A DNA stretch of 64,000 nt from contig CAJNDS010002276.1 in the NCBI GenBank assembly GCA_905221605.1, positions 43,857 through 107,856 of the forward strand, read 5' to 3'. Source of the stretch: Symbiodinium natans. Taxonomy: Eukaryota > Sar > Dinophyceae > Suessiales > Symbiodiniaceae. Positions 13,796-28,795 of this stretch are shown here, piece by piece (the stretch's first letter is position 1; every line of letters starts with the position of its first letter). The notes beneath the pieces were generated by a model, which was given only the letters and a program-made list of their open reading frames with translations, was not told the DNA's origin and did no database searches. A program made the position numbers and the translations under genes.

Positions 13796-14710
13796 TCACG
13801 CTGTCAAGCGTCCCACACAAACACTCGCACTCGTCGCCAATCAGCATCAAGGCGCCCTTTCGCGGATCCAGCTGGAAACCTGACCCTGCTAGCTGACTGG
13901 GCTCGATACATTAACAAACACCGCATTTTGGATTCGCTTGGCCCGTTTCGTTTTTTTTGGACAAAAGGGACTGGCAAGCGCATCGTGTTTTCGCGCGGTC
14001 TCGTAAAACACGAAGAAGAACTCGTGTGCGTCATCGTGTTTTTCCACGCATGTCTCGTAAAGACAGAAGAATCCCAAAGCCTTGCAAGCACTAGCTCGTG
14101 TCGTCGTGCTGTTTCGGCAGGGGAGGGGCAAGCTCCCGGGGGATTTTTCGTAACACCACAGCAAGGGCCAGCTAGAAACGCCGAACCTCTCGCACGGGGG
14201 CAGGTGATGGACAATCGGCGTCGAGGCTTTGAGATTATAGTTAGTTGGGTTTTTACTAGGAATCGGAGTATTTGATTCTTTATTCTCACACTTCGGGATG
14301 GCGTGGCAAGAATTCAGGCAGGCTCGTCAGGGCTGACTATGTCGACAAAGACTGCAGAGTTTGAAATTGAGTCCCGCAAAGATTCCTGAAGGCTGCTATT
14401 TTTGTACAAGACTTCTTCTGTAGTAGGATCAGCAGCAATGAAATTTTCCGTGGGAGTGTGCGTTTTGCGTCAATGCCCAGACAGTTTCGGCACTTCGCGG
14501 CTTTGTTTTTATAAGAGTCTCGGAGTTCAAAAGGCGAGGTATCAAGCCAGCTGCATAAAAGAAGGCTTCAGCATCCCGCAGCTTGATTGCACAGCAAGTC
14601 ATCCCGGTCCTGAGCGCCATACGGCCACGCACGCCATGGGTCAGAAGCTCGAGGCAGCTGAGCCCCCAGGATGGAGGTCCCAGGGTCATTTTTGGATTCG
14701 CCCTGCCCCG

Positions 14711-14744
<34 letters not shown>

Positions 14745-14887
14745 AACGCAACGTATCGTGAGGTGATGGGACAACAGCCACGACATCAACATCCTGATTT
14801 GAACGAACCACCGCCCATCGCCCTGATCCGACCCGGACTCCCGGAGAGTTCGGCATTCTCGCTGATCACTTCGACTTTTTTCGCTGT
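13796..14887. other. Unassigned region with a 33-base C tract
   Basis: A 161-codon minus-strand frame (14289 to 13804) and overlapping plus frames are open but match nothing I know. Internal similarity around CTCGTAAA.ACACGAAG (13995-14070) suggests a small duplication. A C homopolymer of about 33 bases lies at 14709-14743. Confidence 0.4.
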
Positions 14888-15319
14888 TTGTCGCTACTCA
14901 ATTCGACATTTTCCTCCATCATTGATCATGTTTTAGTCGATCTGCCTATCTTTTTCACCAACGCAATTAAAAGGGCGAGCCTGTTGGGCATCCACTCGTC
15001 TTCTTATAAAGCCAGCCCTCATTGTGAAGCAATCCCCACCACGAGTACGCGGCTGCTCGGCAAGGGGATCTGGATTCAACGCCTCAACGCATGGCAGCGG
15101 AACAGCACAGAAGAAGCCCTCTCAACCCTTGAGGCTCGGATAGACTGGCAGGGTTCACGATCATGGCCTGCCTCATGTTTCCCCAGTCGCCTGAAGAGGG
15201 GAGCCCCCGATGGATCTGGAGTGGCAGTGGAGGGCGCCGCGGATGACATGGACGTGGACAGTGATGTGGCCGTTGTGGCAGTCCCCGCTCAGGATTCATT
15301 GGCTCACTTTAATTTCTAG
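14888..15319 (+). CDS. Hypothetical ORF, 143 codons
   Basis: Plus-strand frame open from 14888 to a stop at 15317-15319. The last 70 codons look protein-like, with an acidic block (AADDMDVDSDVAVVAVPAQD). No family is recognised, the minus strand is partly open and no splice evidence supports it. Confidence 0.25.
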   Translation: MSLLNSTFSSIIDHVLVDLPIFFTNAIKRASLLGIHSSSYKASPHCEAIPTTSTRLLGKGIWIQRLNAWQRNSTEEALSTLEARIDWQGSRSWPASCFPSRLKRGAPDGSGVAVEGAADDMDVDSDVAVVAVPAQDSLAHFNF

Positions 15320-15601
15320 AGCCCATGAGCATTCTGGACCTGCGCCCCTGCCGGATGTCGCGACGACCATAGCTCTGGCGGGTTGGCATTCCCTTAAAGA
15401 CCCAAACGACTGCGCGCCACATGGCTTGGCGTCAAAGCCACTGACCGCGTGCGGCAAGCATTGTAGGGTTTCACTAAACATGGCGCCTCTTGTGCATCCG
15501 AGGAGGGTGGCAGTAAACCCTCTGGGAGCTTGTTGTTTCTCGTCAGGGCACGTGGCCGGGTGTTTACGCGGTCCCATCTTACTGTTGGTTTAGGGTTAGG
15601 T

Positions 15602-15652
15602 TGGGGGAATCAGGTACCATTTATACTCCCGAAAGGGTATCTTATTCCCCCC
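15602..15652. repeat. Short hairpin element
   Basis: GGGGGAATCAGGTACC at the left pairs with GGTATCTTATTCCCCC at the right (14 of 16 bases) around a loop of about 17 bases. The left arm resembles the GGAATGAG..GAATGAGGTACC part of the element at 18597-18778. No flanking duplication is visible. Confidence 0.65.
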
Positions 15653-15654
15653 AT

Positions 15655-15957
15655 TTTCCTTCTTTCGTCCTGCGCTCTTTGCCTCTTTGTTCTTCTTGGT
15701 CTCAGTTTTGCGGAGTAGGAAGGACAACGCCAGGACAGTGGGGAGCAGACGACGGGACTGCCTAACGTAGACGCCGCGAAGTTGGTCTCCCTTTTCGGAC
15801 ACCTCTCTTGCACGAGCACGCGTGAGCCCCTCCAGCCATTCGGGCTTGGGGTTCAGGGCTTTGAGGGTATTTTCGAGTGAGGGCCAGGAGAGCACACCAA
15901 CTCCCAACTCTAGGAACCCCACACCTGCAGCGGCAACTTTGTCTTTTGCAGCCGTCA
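15655..15957 (-). CDS. Unassigned coding exon(s) downstream of the transporter
   Basis: A minus-strand frame of about 100 codons reads AAAGVGFLELGVGVLSW, then ENTLKALNPKPEWLEG, then RRLLPTVLALSFLLRK and a Lys-rich tail KTETKKNKEAKSAGRKKEN. Composition is clearly protein-like, with one hydrophobic stretch. A GCTGCAG acceptor-like site precedes GTGTGGGGTTCC near 15927. The frame ends inside the hairpin element at 15602-15652. It probably belongs to a separate gene after the transporter, whose stop is at 16276. I cannot name it. Confidence 0.45.
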
Positions 15958-16275
15958 AGGCGCATGCAAAGGCGTTGCCTCTCGCCCGCCAACACTGACA
16001 CTGAGCCGTGTATCCTTTGCGGAATACTGTGCAACATCCTATTTGGTGTGCAAGGCGATTGTTAACTCAAGGCAGGATCTTGGATTCTGCTACTGGTGCC
16101 TGTGCAGAATTGCTGTCCTGGCTGATTAACTTTACTATCCGGGAAGCAGTTAACCTGTACAAGCTTGCACTAGTGCACAAGACCCCCAACACATATGACT
16201 GGATGGTCGGCAAATTAGTGATGCGAAACGGCTCGCGGCGAGGAACAGGCGCACGCGAGAGCTGGGGAGTCTTGC

Positions 16276-17799
16276 TCAAAAGGTGGTTGCGCGCAAGAGC
16301 ATCGGGGCCACCTCTCTTTCCTCCTCCTCAGCCTCCCTGTCGCTCCTGTCACTCTCATCATCCATGATGATCTGGGTCTTGTTTCGCTTGAAGTCGATGG
16401 TTGCGATGCTTGCGAGGCTGGTGTCAGAGGTAAGCAGCGTCGGAATCAAAGGCTCGCGCTGCTCCACGGGGCCCGTCGGCCCCCTCTTGAACCCCTGGAA
16501 CCCCTTGAACCCCTTGAACCCACGGAACTTCACCTCAACACGTGCTGCTGTGTACAGCAAAGCTCCTGAGCAGACCAGCGCAACGCCGCTGACGTCCAAA
16601 ACGTTCAGCTTGAACTGGCCAGTGACCATAGCGTTTACGAAGTACTGTGGAACAATCTTGGCCCCGCCGATGATGCCGATGGTACAGGCGCTTACCATCG
16701 TGGACAGCCAGGTCAGGTTGAGCTGGAAAATCGTGACCACGCACCCTCCAGAGAGAACCGTCAGCAGAGTGGGGAGGCCACCAGCGCACAAGGCGTCCCA
16801 CCACGCTGGTTGCTGTTGCGGCTCAACGGATCCGGTCGCAAGCTGCACGTGACCGTTCTCCATCAGGCAGGCGAGCAGGAGGCACACAAAGGCGGAGAAA
16901 GCCAACTTGACCGCAGTGATCTCTGCCGGCGTGATCCTCCCACCGAGGCAGTTATCTCGCCTGCGCAGCTCGACGGTGGTGCGCCGCAAGAACACAACAA
17001 CAATCGCCATCATCAAAGGGATCAGGAGGTTCACAAGAACCGGAATCAGCGGTGCCTCTACCGATTGCGTGCCCTGGTACGCGACAAGGACAGCTCCGGC
17101 AGTTGACAGGACGGCTGCGAAGATCTCTTGCCGGCCTGGGTTCTCTTCCAGGCAAAACTTGGCGATCATAAGGGTCCAAGCCAAATCTGAGGCCTGAAGG
17201 AGCAGGTGAATGCCAGTCGGCATCATCCGCAAGCCCCAGTTCGTCACACCAAACTTCATGCCGAATGCGATGCCTGGCGGGGCGATGGTGCGCAGCTTGT
17301 ACCCGAGATGAGGGCCGAAGACCCAAGAGATCTCGCAGCCGCGGCGCTTCTTGCGTAGGTACCTCAGCGAGGTGAAGGCCGTCAGCATGAAGGACACGAA
17401 GCCGAGCTGCAGGAAGCCGGTGGCCAGCGGATACGGGAACTTGTGGCCCGCTGATGTGAGGATGGCCTGCTTACTAAGATTCAGGGGACCTATAAGAGTA
17501 TAAACCTAAAAAAATAGCACAAAAGCAAAGGGTGCCCCCGCTTTTTTGGGGGGGGGCTTATTTAAGGGGCTTATGAAAGGGGGAACCGAACCCCACAAGT
17601 GAGGGAAGCAGGGCCTACTCTTCTGTATGGCCTTGTTCACGATCGGGACAAAGGAGGTCGCGGAGAAGTAGATGATGATCGAGATCAGGGCCAGGGTGTT
17701 GTTCAGCACTCGTCGCTGCTCATCGGTGAAGTCCAGCGTGATCGTGCGGCCCTGGCTGAGGATCGACGGCTGCTGACTCTCCACATCCTTCGGAGCCAT
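16276..17799 (-). CDS. Drug/metabolite transporter superfamily protein (nucleotide-sugar or triose-phosphate transporter-like)
   Basis: Two exons on the minus strand, 17799-17632 and 17466-16276, give 452 residues with matching phase. Exon 1 starts at MAPKDVES and holds the first membrane helix (ALISIIIYFSATSFVPIVNKA). Joining it to exon 2 restores FVPIVNKAILTSAGHKFPYP, the usual N-terminal NK.I pattern of the TPT/NST group. Exon 2 carries about nine more hydrophobic segments, for example NLLIPLMMAIVVVFL, AFVCLLLACLM and VSGVALVCSGALLYTAA. Residues about 368-383 form an odd GFK/GFQ repeat, and the C-tail is acidic (DDESDRSDREAEEEERE). The protein would move a small polar metabolite across an endomembrane or plastid membrane; the substrate cannot be read from sequence. 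The intron is GC-AG. An upstream in-frame Met exists, but MAPKD gives the usual short N-terminus. Confidence 0.88.
17467..17631 (-). other. GC-AG intron bounded by a 7-bp direct repeat
   Basis: Intron of 165 bp. AGGCCAT lies across both the donor (AAG|GCCAT) and the acceptor (CAG|GCCAT), seen on the plus strand as ATGGCCT at 17462-17468 and 17627-17633. The interior has T-, C- and G-runs. Splicing anywhere within the repeat gives the same protein, as expected for an intron born by insertion with target duplication. A GT-AG alternative (17618-17490) is also in frame but would add eight residues in the conserved NK.IL motif, so I prefer GC-AG. Confidence 0.75.
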
Positions 17800-17944
17800 G
17801 GCTGCATACCAAGAGGAAACAAGGATTTGAGCCGGCTGATGTGAGGGCTTACGCTGGCAAGGGACACTTAAAAAAAACAAAATATATATATATATATCTC
17901 CATAAAGGCACCCCTTTTATCATAAACCTCCATGCGATGCAGTA

Positions 17945-18310
17945 TTAGGGTAAGGATCGTAGTACGGAAGTTGATATCGAAGATCGAGGCTGACACCACA
18001 TTTGCCTGAGTTTGCTTGACATACGCGCCCCTCCCGAAGTCTGTTCCCTCGAAGTCCCGAAGCCGTCAAACCTCACCCCATTGCCTACACGGACGAGGCC
18101 CAAGCACCGAACGCTAGGCCATGCCGATAGTTTGATGTCTTGTTCAAGACCATCTTCAAGCACCGTCCCTGGCAAACCTTCAAAGTAACTCCAGACAGCT
18201 GCAGACGTGCTCATGGCGAACACACAGCACAGCCCTACGAATAGATGCACGCAAGCAGCGAGCACGAGTAGGATCGATGCACTGACTGAAGTGACAAGCA
18301 TTGCAGGCAA
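17945..18310 (-). CDS. Hypothetical small membrane protein
   Basis: Minus-strand frame of 121 codons beginning MPAMLVTSVSASILLVLAAC, with one long hydrophobic stretch (to about residue 35) and then a soluble part. It lies between the GPN2 stop (18414) and the transporter start (17799). No family, no splice evidence; it could be chance. Confidence 0.25.
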   Translation of the reverse strand: MPAMLVTSVSASILLVLAACVHLFVGLCCVFAMSTSAAVWSYFEGLPGTVLEDGLEQDIKLSAWPSVRCLGLVRVGNGVRFDGFGTSREQTSGGARMSSKLRQMWCQPRSSISTSVLRSLP

Positions 18311-18413
18311 GCCCCAATACTAATAACTGAAACCTACAAGCTGGTGTACACGACTTCCACCATTGACTCACACACTTTGGTTCCCAACAGTTCCCAGTTG
18401 CTGTTGAAGTATG

Positions 18414-19169
18414 TCATGTCGCGGGGATATTCCTTCTGCGCACCTTTGCAGTTGCGAAGCCCCGCTTTTTTTGCAGCCTTTGCTCGTAGCGCTCAAGATA
18501 TTCGTCCAGGAACTCTCCCGCGTCGCTGATCCCAGCCTCAGCAAGGAACACCCAAAGACCCTGTCTATGCAAAACCTGCAATCTCTTCCCCTGGCTGGTT
18601 CTTAGTAGGGAATGAGAGAATGAGGTACCCTATATCCCCCTATACAAACCCTTTGAGGGAACATATAGGGTCCCTAAACCCTAAACCCTAAACCCTAAAC
18701 CCTAAACCCTAAACCCTAAACCCTAAGCCCTAAACCCTAAACCCCAAACCCTAATTCCCCCATTCCCTGCTTAGAACCATGGGGTTGCAAACCCCCGTCG
18801 CCTGGAACATGCGGATTCCGGCCACAGGATCGCTGGGATCCTGAATCTGCTGGGCAACTGAACACTGTGACCCCCCAGGCCTTAAGCTCTAAGCCCTAAG
18901 CCCTAAACCCTAAACGCTAAACCCCAAAGCCTAAACCCTAAACCCGAATCCTAGAAGCTTCAGGGTTCGGGCTTCGGGTTGTCAGCCTTTCGTCTTGGTG
19001 GAACGGGCACACGCAGCACTCCCATGTGCTTGCCACGAGAATGACCAGCCCCCCGGTGACTCCTGCACTTTCTCGGCGTTCATCACGTGCCCGTTCGCCG
19101 TGTCGCATCGACCGAGCCTCGGCAAGATGTCAGGCTTTCGGCAGGTGACTTGCAAGACTGAGGTCGTGT

Positions 19170-19206
<37 letters not shown>

Positions 19207-20010
19207 AAGCCTCGCTGCTATCAGCAACATGCAGAAAACATCGAGAGTCGGAATCCTGGTATCGGTTCTCCAAGTCGGAGAGCCCCCTAAACCCTAAACC
19301 CTAAACCCTAAACCCTAAACCCTAAACCCTAAACCCTAAACCCTAAACCCTAAACCCTAAACCCTAAACCCTAAAGGCCCTAAACCCTAAACCCTGAACC
19401 CTGAACCCTAAACCCTTTGCCCTGACTGGGCTACGGGCACCCGGAGTGCGCACTCCTTGTCCTCGATGTCCAGCGGCTCGAAGCTGACGAGGCCTACTTT
19501 CAACTCTGCTTACATCGTGCAACTCACTGATTCTGGCCCACCTCTAGCAACATTGGGGTATACTCAATGCAGATGAATCTTATAATATTGTGATGCTATG
19601 ATGTTGTGATAGCATGACGCTATGATATACTGATACCCAAAGTTCCACACACCCTTCGGCTTGCAAGCCCGAAGCCGATCTGCACCCATATCACACCAGG
19701 AGCAAGGCGCAACACGCAGAAGTTTGTATTCTTGTAGGATTTAAGGGTTTAGGGTTTAGGGTTACGGATTAGGGTTGAGGGTTTAGGGCTTAGGGAGCTG
19801 AGTTGCGTGCCGTAGTCCTCGATAAGCTCTGCCAGCAGCCTGTCGGAATGCAGGTTCTGTTCTGCCGGCTCATGTTCGCATTATGCCAGGATAGGGGGTT
19901 CAGATTCAACTCGAGATGGGAGACAACGTGCTACTCTCCCCAAGAGAGCCAGCTACGAGCAACCAGACCAGCCAACACGCTTTTTGCCCAGCCATGCATG
20001 CATCACCCCC

Positions 20011-20047
<37 letters not shown>

Positions 20048-21777
20048 CAAAAAAAAGTGGAACTGCAGGTGCTGCGATCTTCAGCTGCCAAACTGCCCAA
20101 AGCCAATGCCATGGCAACAGCCCGGCCTGTTAAAGTCCTTGAACTTCACACTGAGGGGATGCCTCAAAGGGTTTAGGGTATTTTCGGGTATTTTCGGATA
20201 TTTTAGGGTATTTTATGCCTGAAAGGGTGTAGGGTATTTTAGGTATAGGGCAGAGTCGCCATTCAAGTGCTCAGCAGCCAGGTATCCGCCCCATTTAAGG
20301 TACTACTCCCGAGCCCTCAGCCCCACACCCTACACCCGAAACCCTAAGCCCTATTGAGCCAGAGACGCTTGTTCGTCTGAAGCGTCCACAACAGCTGCGA
20401 AAGATCTGAGACACCTTGCAGACACGAGGGTGATGCGCTTGCAGAGTCCGAACATGCAGGAGTCCATCCTTGTCCTTCATTGGGCCCTAAACCCTAAACC
20501 CTAAACCCTAAACCCTAAACCCTAAACCCTAAACCCTAAACCCTAAACCCTAAACCCTAAACCCTAAACCCTAAACAACTACATAGGTCAAGCCGGAGCC
20601 TGCATAATAGTCCAGGCCAAAGGTCAAGTCATCGGTGTGGTCCTCAGAGGCCACTGGGGATGCGTGGCAGGTTTGGGGTTTAGGGTTTAGGGTTTAGGGT
20701 TAGGGTTTAGGGTTTAGGGTTTAGGGTTTAGGGTTTAGGGTTTAGGGTTTAGGGGGCAGGGTTTGGGGTTGACGGGTTTGGGACTTAGGAGTTTAGTATG
20801 CCGTGAGGTGAGTGGATTCGATTCCGAAACTCACTCGCACCGCAGTTGTCAGAGCTAGTCGTGAAAGAGCCGTATAGTCCTAAACCACAATACATGGGAG
20901 CGATATCGAGCTGCTGCCTCCGAGACTAACACACCCAGGCCCCCGTCCATGACCATATCAATCTTGGACAGCACGTTGATGTGAGGAAGCTCCAGCTGCA
21001 TCATGGCGGACAAAGACCTAAGGAGTAGGGCTGAGCTTCGAGCGGCATACGAAAATTTAAATGGCGGTGCCTTAGGGAGGGTACCGTAGCTTCGAACCTG
21101 AACTCATGGTGTCAGCCGCTTGTGGGGCCCAGGCAGCATCACGGCTGAAATGTAGCGGTAGACGTCCACGCAGAGCGTCGAATCCTGCAATCATGTGCAG
21201 GTCCCAACTACCATGTCTTAGTGTCTGCTGCCAGGCCCCATGCATCATCAGACAAGGAGCGCAGGCGCAGCGAAAATTCGACTCACAACTTGCTCTAGGG
21301 GTTCATCTTCAGGCCCAGGCAACGAGGTGCACGGCCACCAGCCGCAAGTCCAACGCCTGGCAATCTGCTGGGCTGAGCTATCAAGTACCATTTTTGCAGT
21401 TTCGGCCTGAGAGGGCCCGCTTTCTCCGCTACTCTGGCACTTCTGTATCTGCAAGAAATTGCAAGCCGTGAGCTCCAGAGTTGCAAGGGAGCTCAAGGGG
21501 CCTTGCATTGAATGTCAGTTCATCTAGGCAGAGCATAGCAGAGTTCCGCCTCAATGCGCAGCACGCTTGAAAGGTGCGAGGAACTAAAGATCCCGCAACT
21601 TTGTTTGCCCTAAACCCGAAACATCCCCAAATCCTTTGGGAGGCCTTGGTGAGTTGTTGGGTGATCTTTGTCATCACATCGTTGTGCGTGTAAAGCTCCA
21701 CCTGCAGGAAGATACCCCCGCCTCTGACTGTAAGAGCTGGCTTCGCAAAGCATTTTCTGCACCCATGGTTCTCGGCC
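18414..21777 (-). CDS. GPN2: GPN-loop GTPase 2, 3' exons
   Basis: Exons on the minus strand in order: 21777-21730 (GREPWVQKMLCEASSY), 21701-21645 (VELYTHNDVMTKITQQLTK), 21356-21321 (ALDLRLVAVHLV), 21184-21135 (DSTLCVDVYRYISAVM), 21017-20954 (SLSAMMQLELPHINVLSKID, the G4 region), 20642-20600 (DDLTFGLDYYA), 20414-20360 (VSDLSQLLW), 19839-19811 (LLAELIEDY), 19493-19441 (LVSFEPLDIEDKECALR), 19134-19063 (DTANGHVMNAEKVQ), 18840-18778 and 18590-18414. Phases agree through the chain from 21356 to 18414. The order matches the conserved GPN2 motif order (ELPHINVLSKID, LDYY, IEDYGLVSF.PL.I.DKE, D.ANG). GPN proteins are P-loop GTPases that assist RNA polymerase II assembly and nuclear import. Odd points: exons of 29-64 nt, mostly GC donors, a missing piece for the DCPGQ (G3) motif near 21702-21729, and a C-terminal extension of about 80 residues. 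Confidence 0.88.
18591..18777 (-). mobile_element. GPN2 intron made of a TIR element with a telomere-like core
   Basis: The intron lies between phase-0 exons 18840-18778 and 18590-18414. Its ends form a 26-bp inverted repeat: GGTTCTTAGTAGGGAATGAG at 18597 and, in reverse from 18778, GGTTCTAAGCAGGGAATGGG. The GT donor falls on bases 2-3 of the TIR (ATG|GTTCTAAG) and the AG|G acceptor is six bases past the other TIR. The core is an array of about 12 CCCTAAA units. A related TIR pair is at 38461-38566. Confidence 0.8.
18670..18760. repeat. Telomere-like (CCCTAAA)n array
   Basis: About 12 tandem units with two variants, inside the GPN2 intron 18591-18777. Confidence 0.95.
18890..18950. repeat. 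Telomere-like CCCTAAA cluster, degenerate
   Basis: About eight units, several altered, within the GPN2 intron 18841-19062. Confidence 0.85.
19284..19420. repeat. Telomere-like (CCCTAAA)n array
   Basis: Thirteen perfect units plus about five altered ones, within the GPN2 intron 19135-19440. A (TA)n run lies in the same intron at 19172-19202. Confidence 0.95.
20480..20577. repeat. Telomere-like (CCCTAAA)n array
   Basis: About 13 perfect units within the GPN2 intron 20415-20599. Confidence 0.95.
20670..20755. repeat. Telomere-like (TTTAGGG)n array, opposite orientation
   Basis: About 11 units within the GPN2 intron 20643-20953, inverted relative to the array at 20480-20577. The 43-nt exon lies between the two arrays. 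Confidence 0.95.
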
Positions 21778-22082
21778 CTGAAACACACACCCGAAATCTT
21801 CCCATGCCTCATCCAGTCCACATTGCACAGCACATGGTCATCAGCGTGGCTTTTTCTGCGCGCGCAATGCACGGCCCTCTCGAAAGTCTTTGGTCTTGGG
21901 CGGCCTTTCTGCCGCGGATTCTCGTCACTCCCGAAAGCCTCCGCCCCCCCATGATTTAAGGCTATAGTATGGGGTGAGTAGGCCATAGTACGCCAAGAAG
22001 GTGGATTGAATGAGAAGCTCTGTCAATTGCGGCCGCAAGGCGGCCCATAGCATGTCCAACATCCCAGATGGCAGGGTTTGAA

Positions 22083-22390
22083 GCCCTAAACCCCAAACCC
22101 TATATAAACCCTAACCCTAAACCCTAAACCCTAAACCCGAAACCCTAAACCCTAAACCCTAAACCGACCCCCGGCCCTGGCTAGGTGAAACCATCGCAAG
22201 AGCACGTCGGGGAGAAGGACGTGAAGCCTGCAGCGCCAGGAGTTGGGGGGCTCAGGCTCTCCTGGAAGTGGCTTTGTGGTCGGGTTTAGGGTTTAGGGTT
22301 TAGGGTTTGGGGTTTAGGGTTTGGGGTTTAGGGTTTAGGGTTTGGGGTTTAGGGTTTGGGGTTTAGGGTTTGGGGTTTAGGGTTAGGGAC
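22083..22390. repeat. Inverted pair of telomere-like arrays
   Basis: CCCTAAA units at 22083-22168 and TTTAGGG/TTTGGGG units at 22271-22388 face each other across about 100 bases (22172-22270). In that gap the minus strand has an open frame (PPNSWRCRLHVLLPDV), but no family is recognised. Confidence 0.9.
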
Positions 22391-22623
22391 ATCGTGGCAG
22401 AAGATAGGATATAGATTCTGCAGATGTTGTAGTCTTTGCTCGAGAAGTCGAGTGAAAGCCAGGCATGGATGGCAGAGAGTGACGGGCTCATGTGCGGATT
22501 TCTGTCACCAGCAGCCTGCCGCAATGCAGCAGTCTGCACAGTCTCCAGCACAGAGAATCCCCGGTCCCCATCTCTGATGCTCCCAGGCAGAGGGATGGGC
22601 CACCATCGATGCTCCAAAAAAAG

Positions 22624-27166
<4,543 letters not shown>

Positions 27167-27607
27167 CTTCAGACGTTCTGGGGTGGGTGGGTGGGTGGGG
27201 GGTAGGTGGGGGGGTGGGTGGGGTTCTCTGAATATCTGATTATATGGTTTCACGAGTATATGAATGTATTTGTATATGTTTGTGTCAGGAGTCAGGAGCC
27301 GACTATGTATGATTGGATGATGATGATGATGATGTCATTGAGTCTTTGATGGTGGCGATATGATCGTATGATTACATGCATATATGCACATTATGAAAAT
27401 ACTAATATTGGATGACTTGAGTATATTGCCTCTATGATGGTCTCACACCTTTATACTTTTAATCTAACTGTACTTACGGCCGTTATACCCCTATATTCTA
27501 TTCAAGCTGTCTATGACACAAGCTCACTGACGTTGCTGGAGGACCCCCGACATGACCGTCTCGTGGCCTGGGTGGCCCCACTGCCGCGGCGGCGCGCGCA
27601 AGCGTGT

Positions 27608-27713
27608 ACGGTTTAGGGTTTAGGGTTTAGGGTTTAGGGTTTAGGGTTTAGGGTTTAGGGTTTAGGGTTTAGGGTTTAGGGTTTAGGGTTTAGGGTTTAG
27701 GGTTTAGGGTTGA
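27608..27713. repeat. Telomere-like (TTTAGGG)n array
   Basis: Fifteen nearly perfect units. Confidence 0.97.
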
Positions 27714-27719
27714 TTACGA

Positions 27720-28250
27720 GATCATTTAAAGCTTGATCGAATGACCGCTCCCCCACTCACACCTGGCTCGAGCACGTCTCCAGCTGGAGGAACTCTGACC
27801 TCGGCATTGTCAGCACAGCCCTTAGAAGTTTGTGAGGCCCACTGCATAAACCTAAGCTGCTACAAGCTCCTATAAGCCACTGAACCCTAAACTACCCTAA
27901 GCAACCCTAAGCTAGCCTAAACTACCCGAAGCAACATTTAGCTACCCTAAACTCCCCTAAGCAACCCTCAACAACCCTAAACTACCCTCGACAACCCCAA
28001 GCAACCATAAACTGGCATAAACTACCCGGACCACGGGTGATGGGTTGCCGTGGTGTTTTGTTGTGCGAAAATGTACGTTTTACCTGGGTGTTGGCATGAT
28101 TCCTCAAAAATCCGTCTTCAGGATGTACAAAGAAACTACATCATTTTTTACTATTTTCTACTAAATTCTTACTGTTACGTTGTCTTTCGGTTTCTGAGAT
28201 TGAGTGTGTTAGCCCGGAGTGTAAGCCCTTAAAGGTCAAGTCTGCAGCCC
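27720..28250. other. Possible minus-strand exon and decayed CTACCCTAAG repeats
   Basis: At about 27825-27765 the minus strand has AG|GGCTGTG followed by an open frame (AVLTMPRSEFLQLETCSSQ) ending at a GTGTGAG donor-like site; unassigned. From 27880 to 28020, CTACCCTAAG/CAACCCTAAA units form a decayed decamer-like repeat. The rest, to 28250, is T-rich with no feature. Confidence 0.35.
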
Positions 28251-28254
28251 GTAG

Positions 28255-28480
28255 ACGCTTGTGAATGCTTTTCTTGTTCCACATCCTTGTGCAGTATGTT
28301 GTACAACGTGGCGAAAATGCTGTAAATGCCAGCGTTTTGGGCGTAAATTTCAGTGTTTTGGGCATGGTCGCAAAAGGCATGGACGCTTGTGACAACGTGT
28401 CTTGTTCCACAACCTTGCGCGGTATGTTGTACACACTGGCGAAAACGCTGTAAATACCAGTGTTTTGGGCATGGATGCAA
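28255..28480. repeat. Two-copy tandem duplication
   Basis: Two similar copies, 28255-28370 and 28378-28480, share CTTGTTCCACA.CCTTG.GC, GTATGTTGTACA, TGGCGAAAA.GCTGTAAAT and AGTGTTTTGGGC. A C homopolymer follows at 28528-28545. Confidence 0.8.
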
Positions 28481-28684
28481 TATGAATGATGTTCTTATCC
28501 CCCCCCACCCCACCCCCAAACCCCGCAACCCCCCCCCCCCCCCCGAGTCGGATAAACCTTGGCAAAAGCCCTGAAATGCCGGAAACCTCGCGGCAACCCA
28601 ACACCCATGGTCCAACTACCCTCAACAACCCTAAGCAACCCTAAACTGGCCCAAACGACCCCAAACAACCCTAAGCCCCCCCCC

Positions 28685-28790
28685 CCCAGAAACCCTAAAC
28701 CCTAAACCCTAAACCCTAAACCCTAAACCCTAAACCCTAAACCCTAAACCCTAAACCCTAAACCCTAAACCCTAAACCCTAAACCCCAGA
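28685..28790. repeat. Telomere-like (CCCTAAA)n array
   Basis: About fifteen units, left arm of an inverted pair with 28910-29040. Confidence 0.97.
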
Positions 28791-28795
28791 AAGCC

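Noticed and set aside
21745-21850. NVDWM frame as the GPN2 segment after EYIE
   Set aside because: It resembles the family NLDWL, but its phase does not fit. The GREPWVQKML frame in 21777-21730 fits both phase and position.
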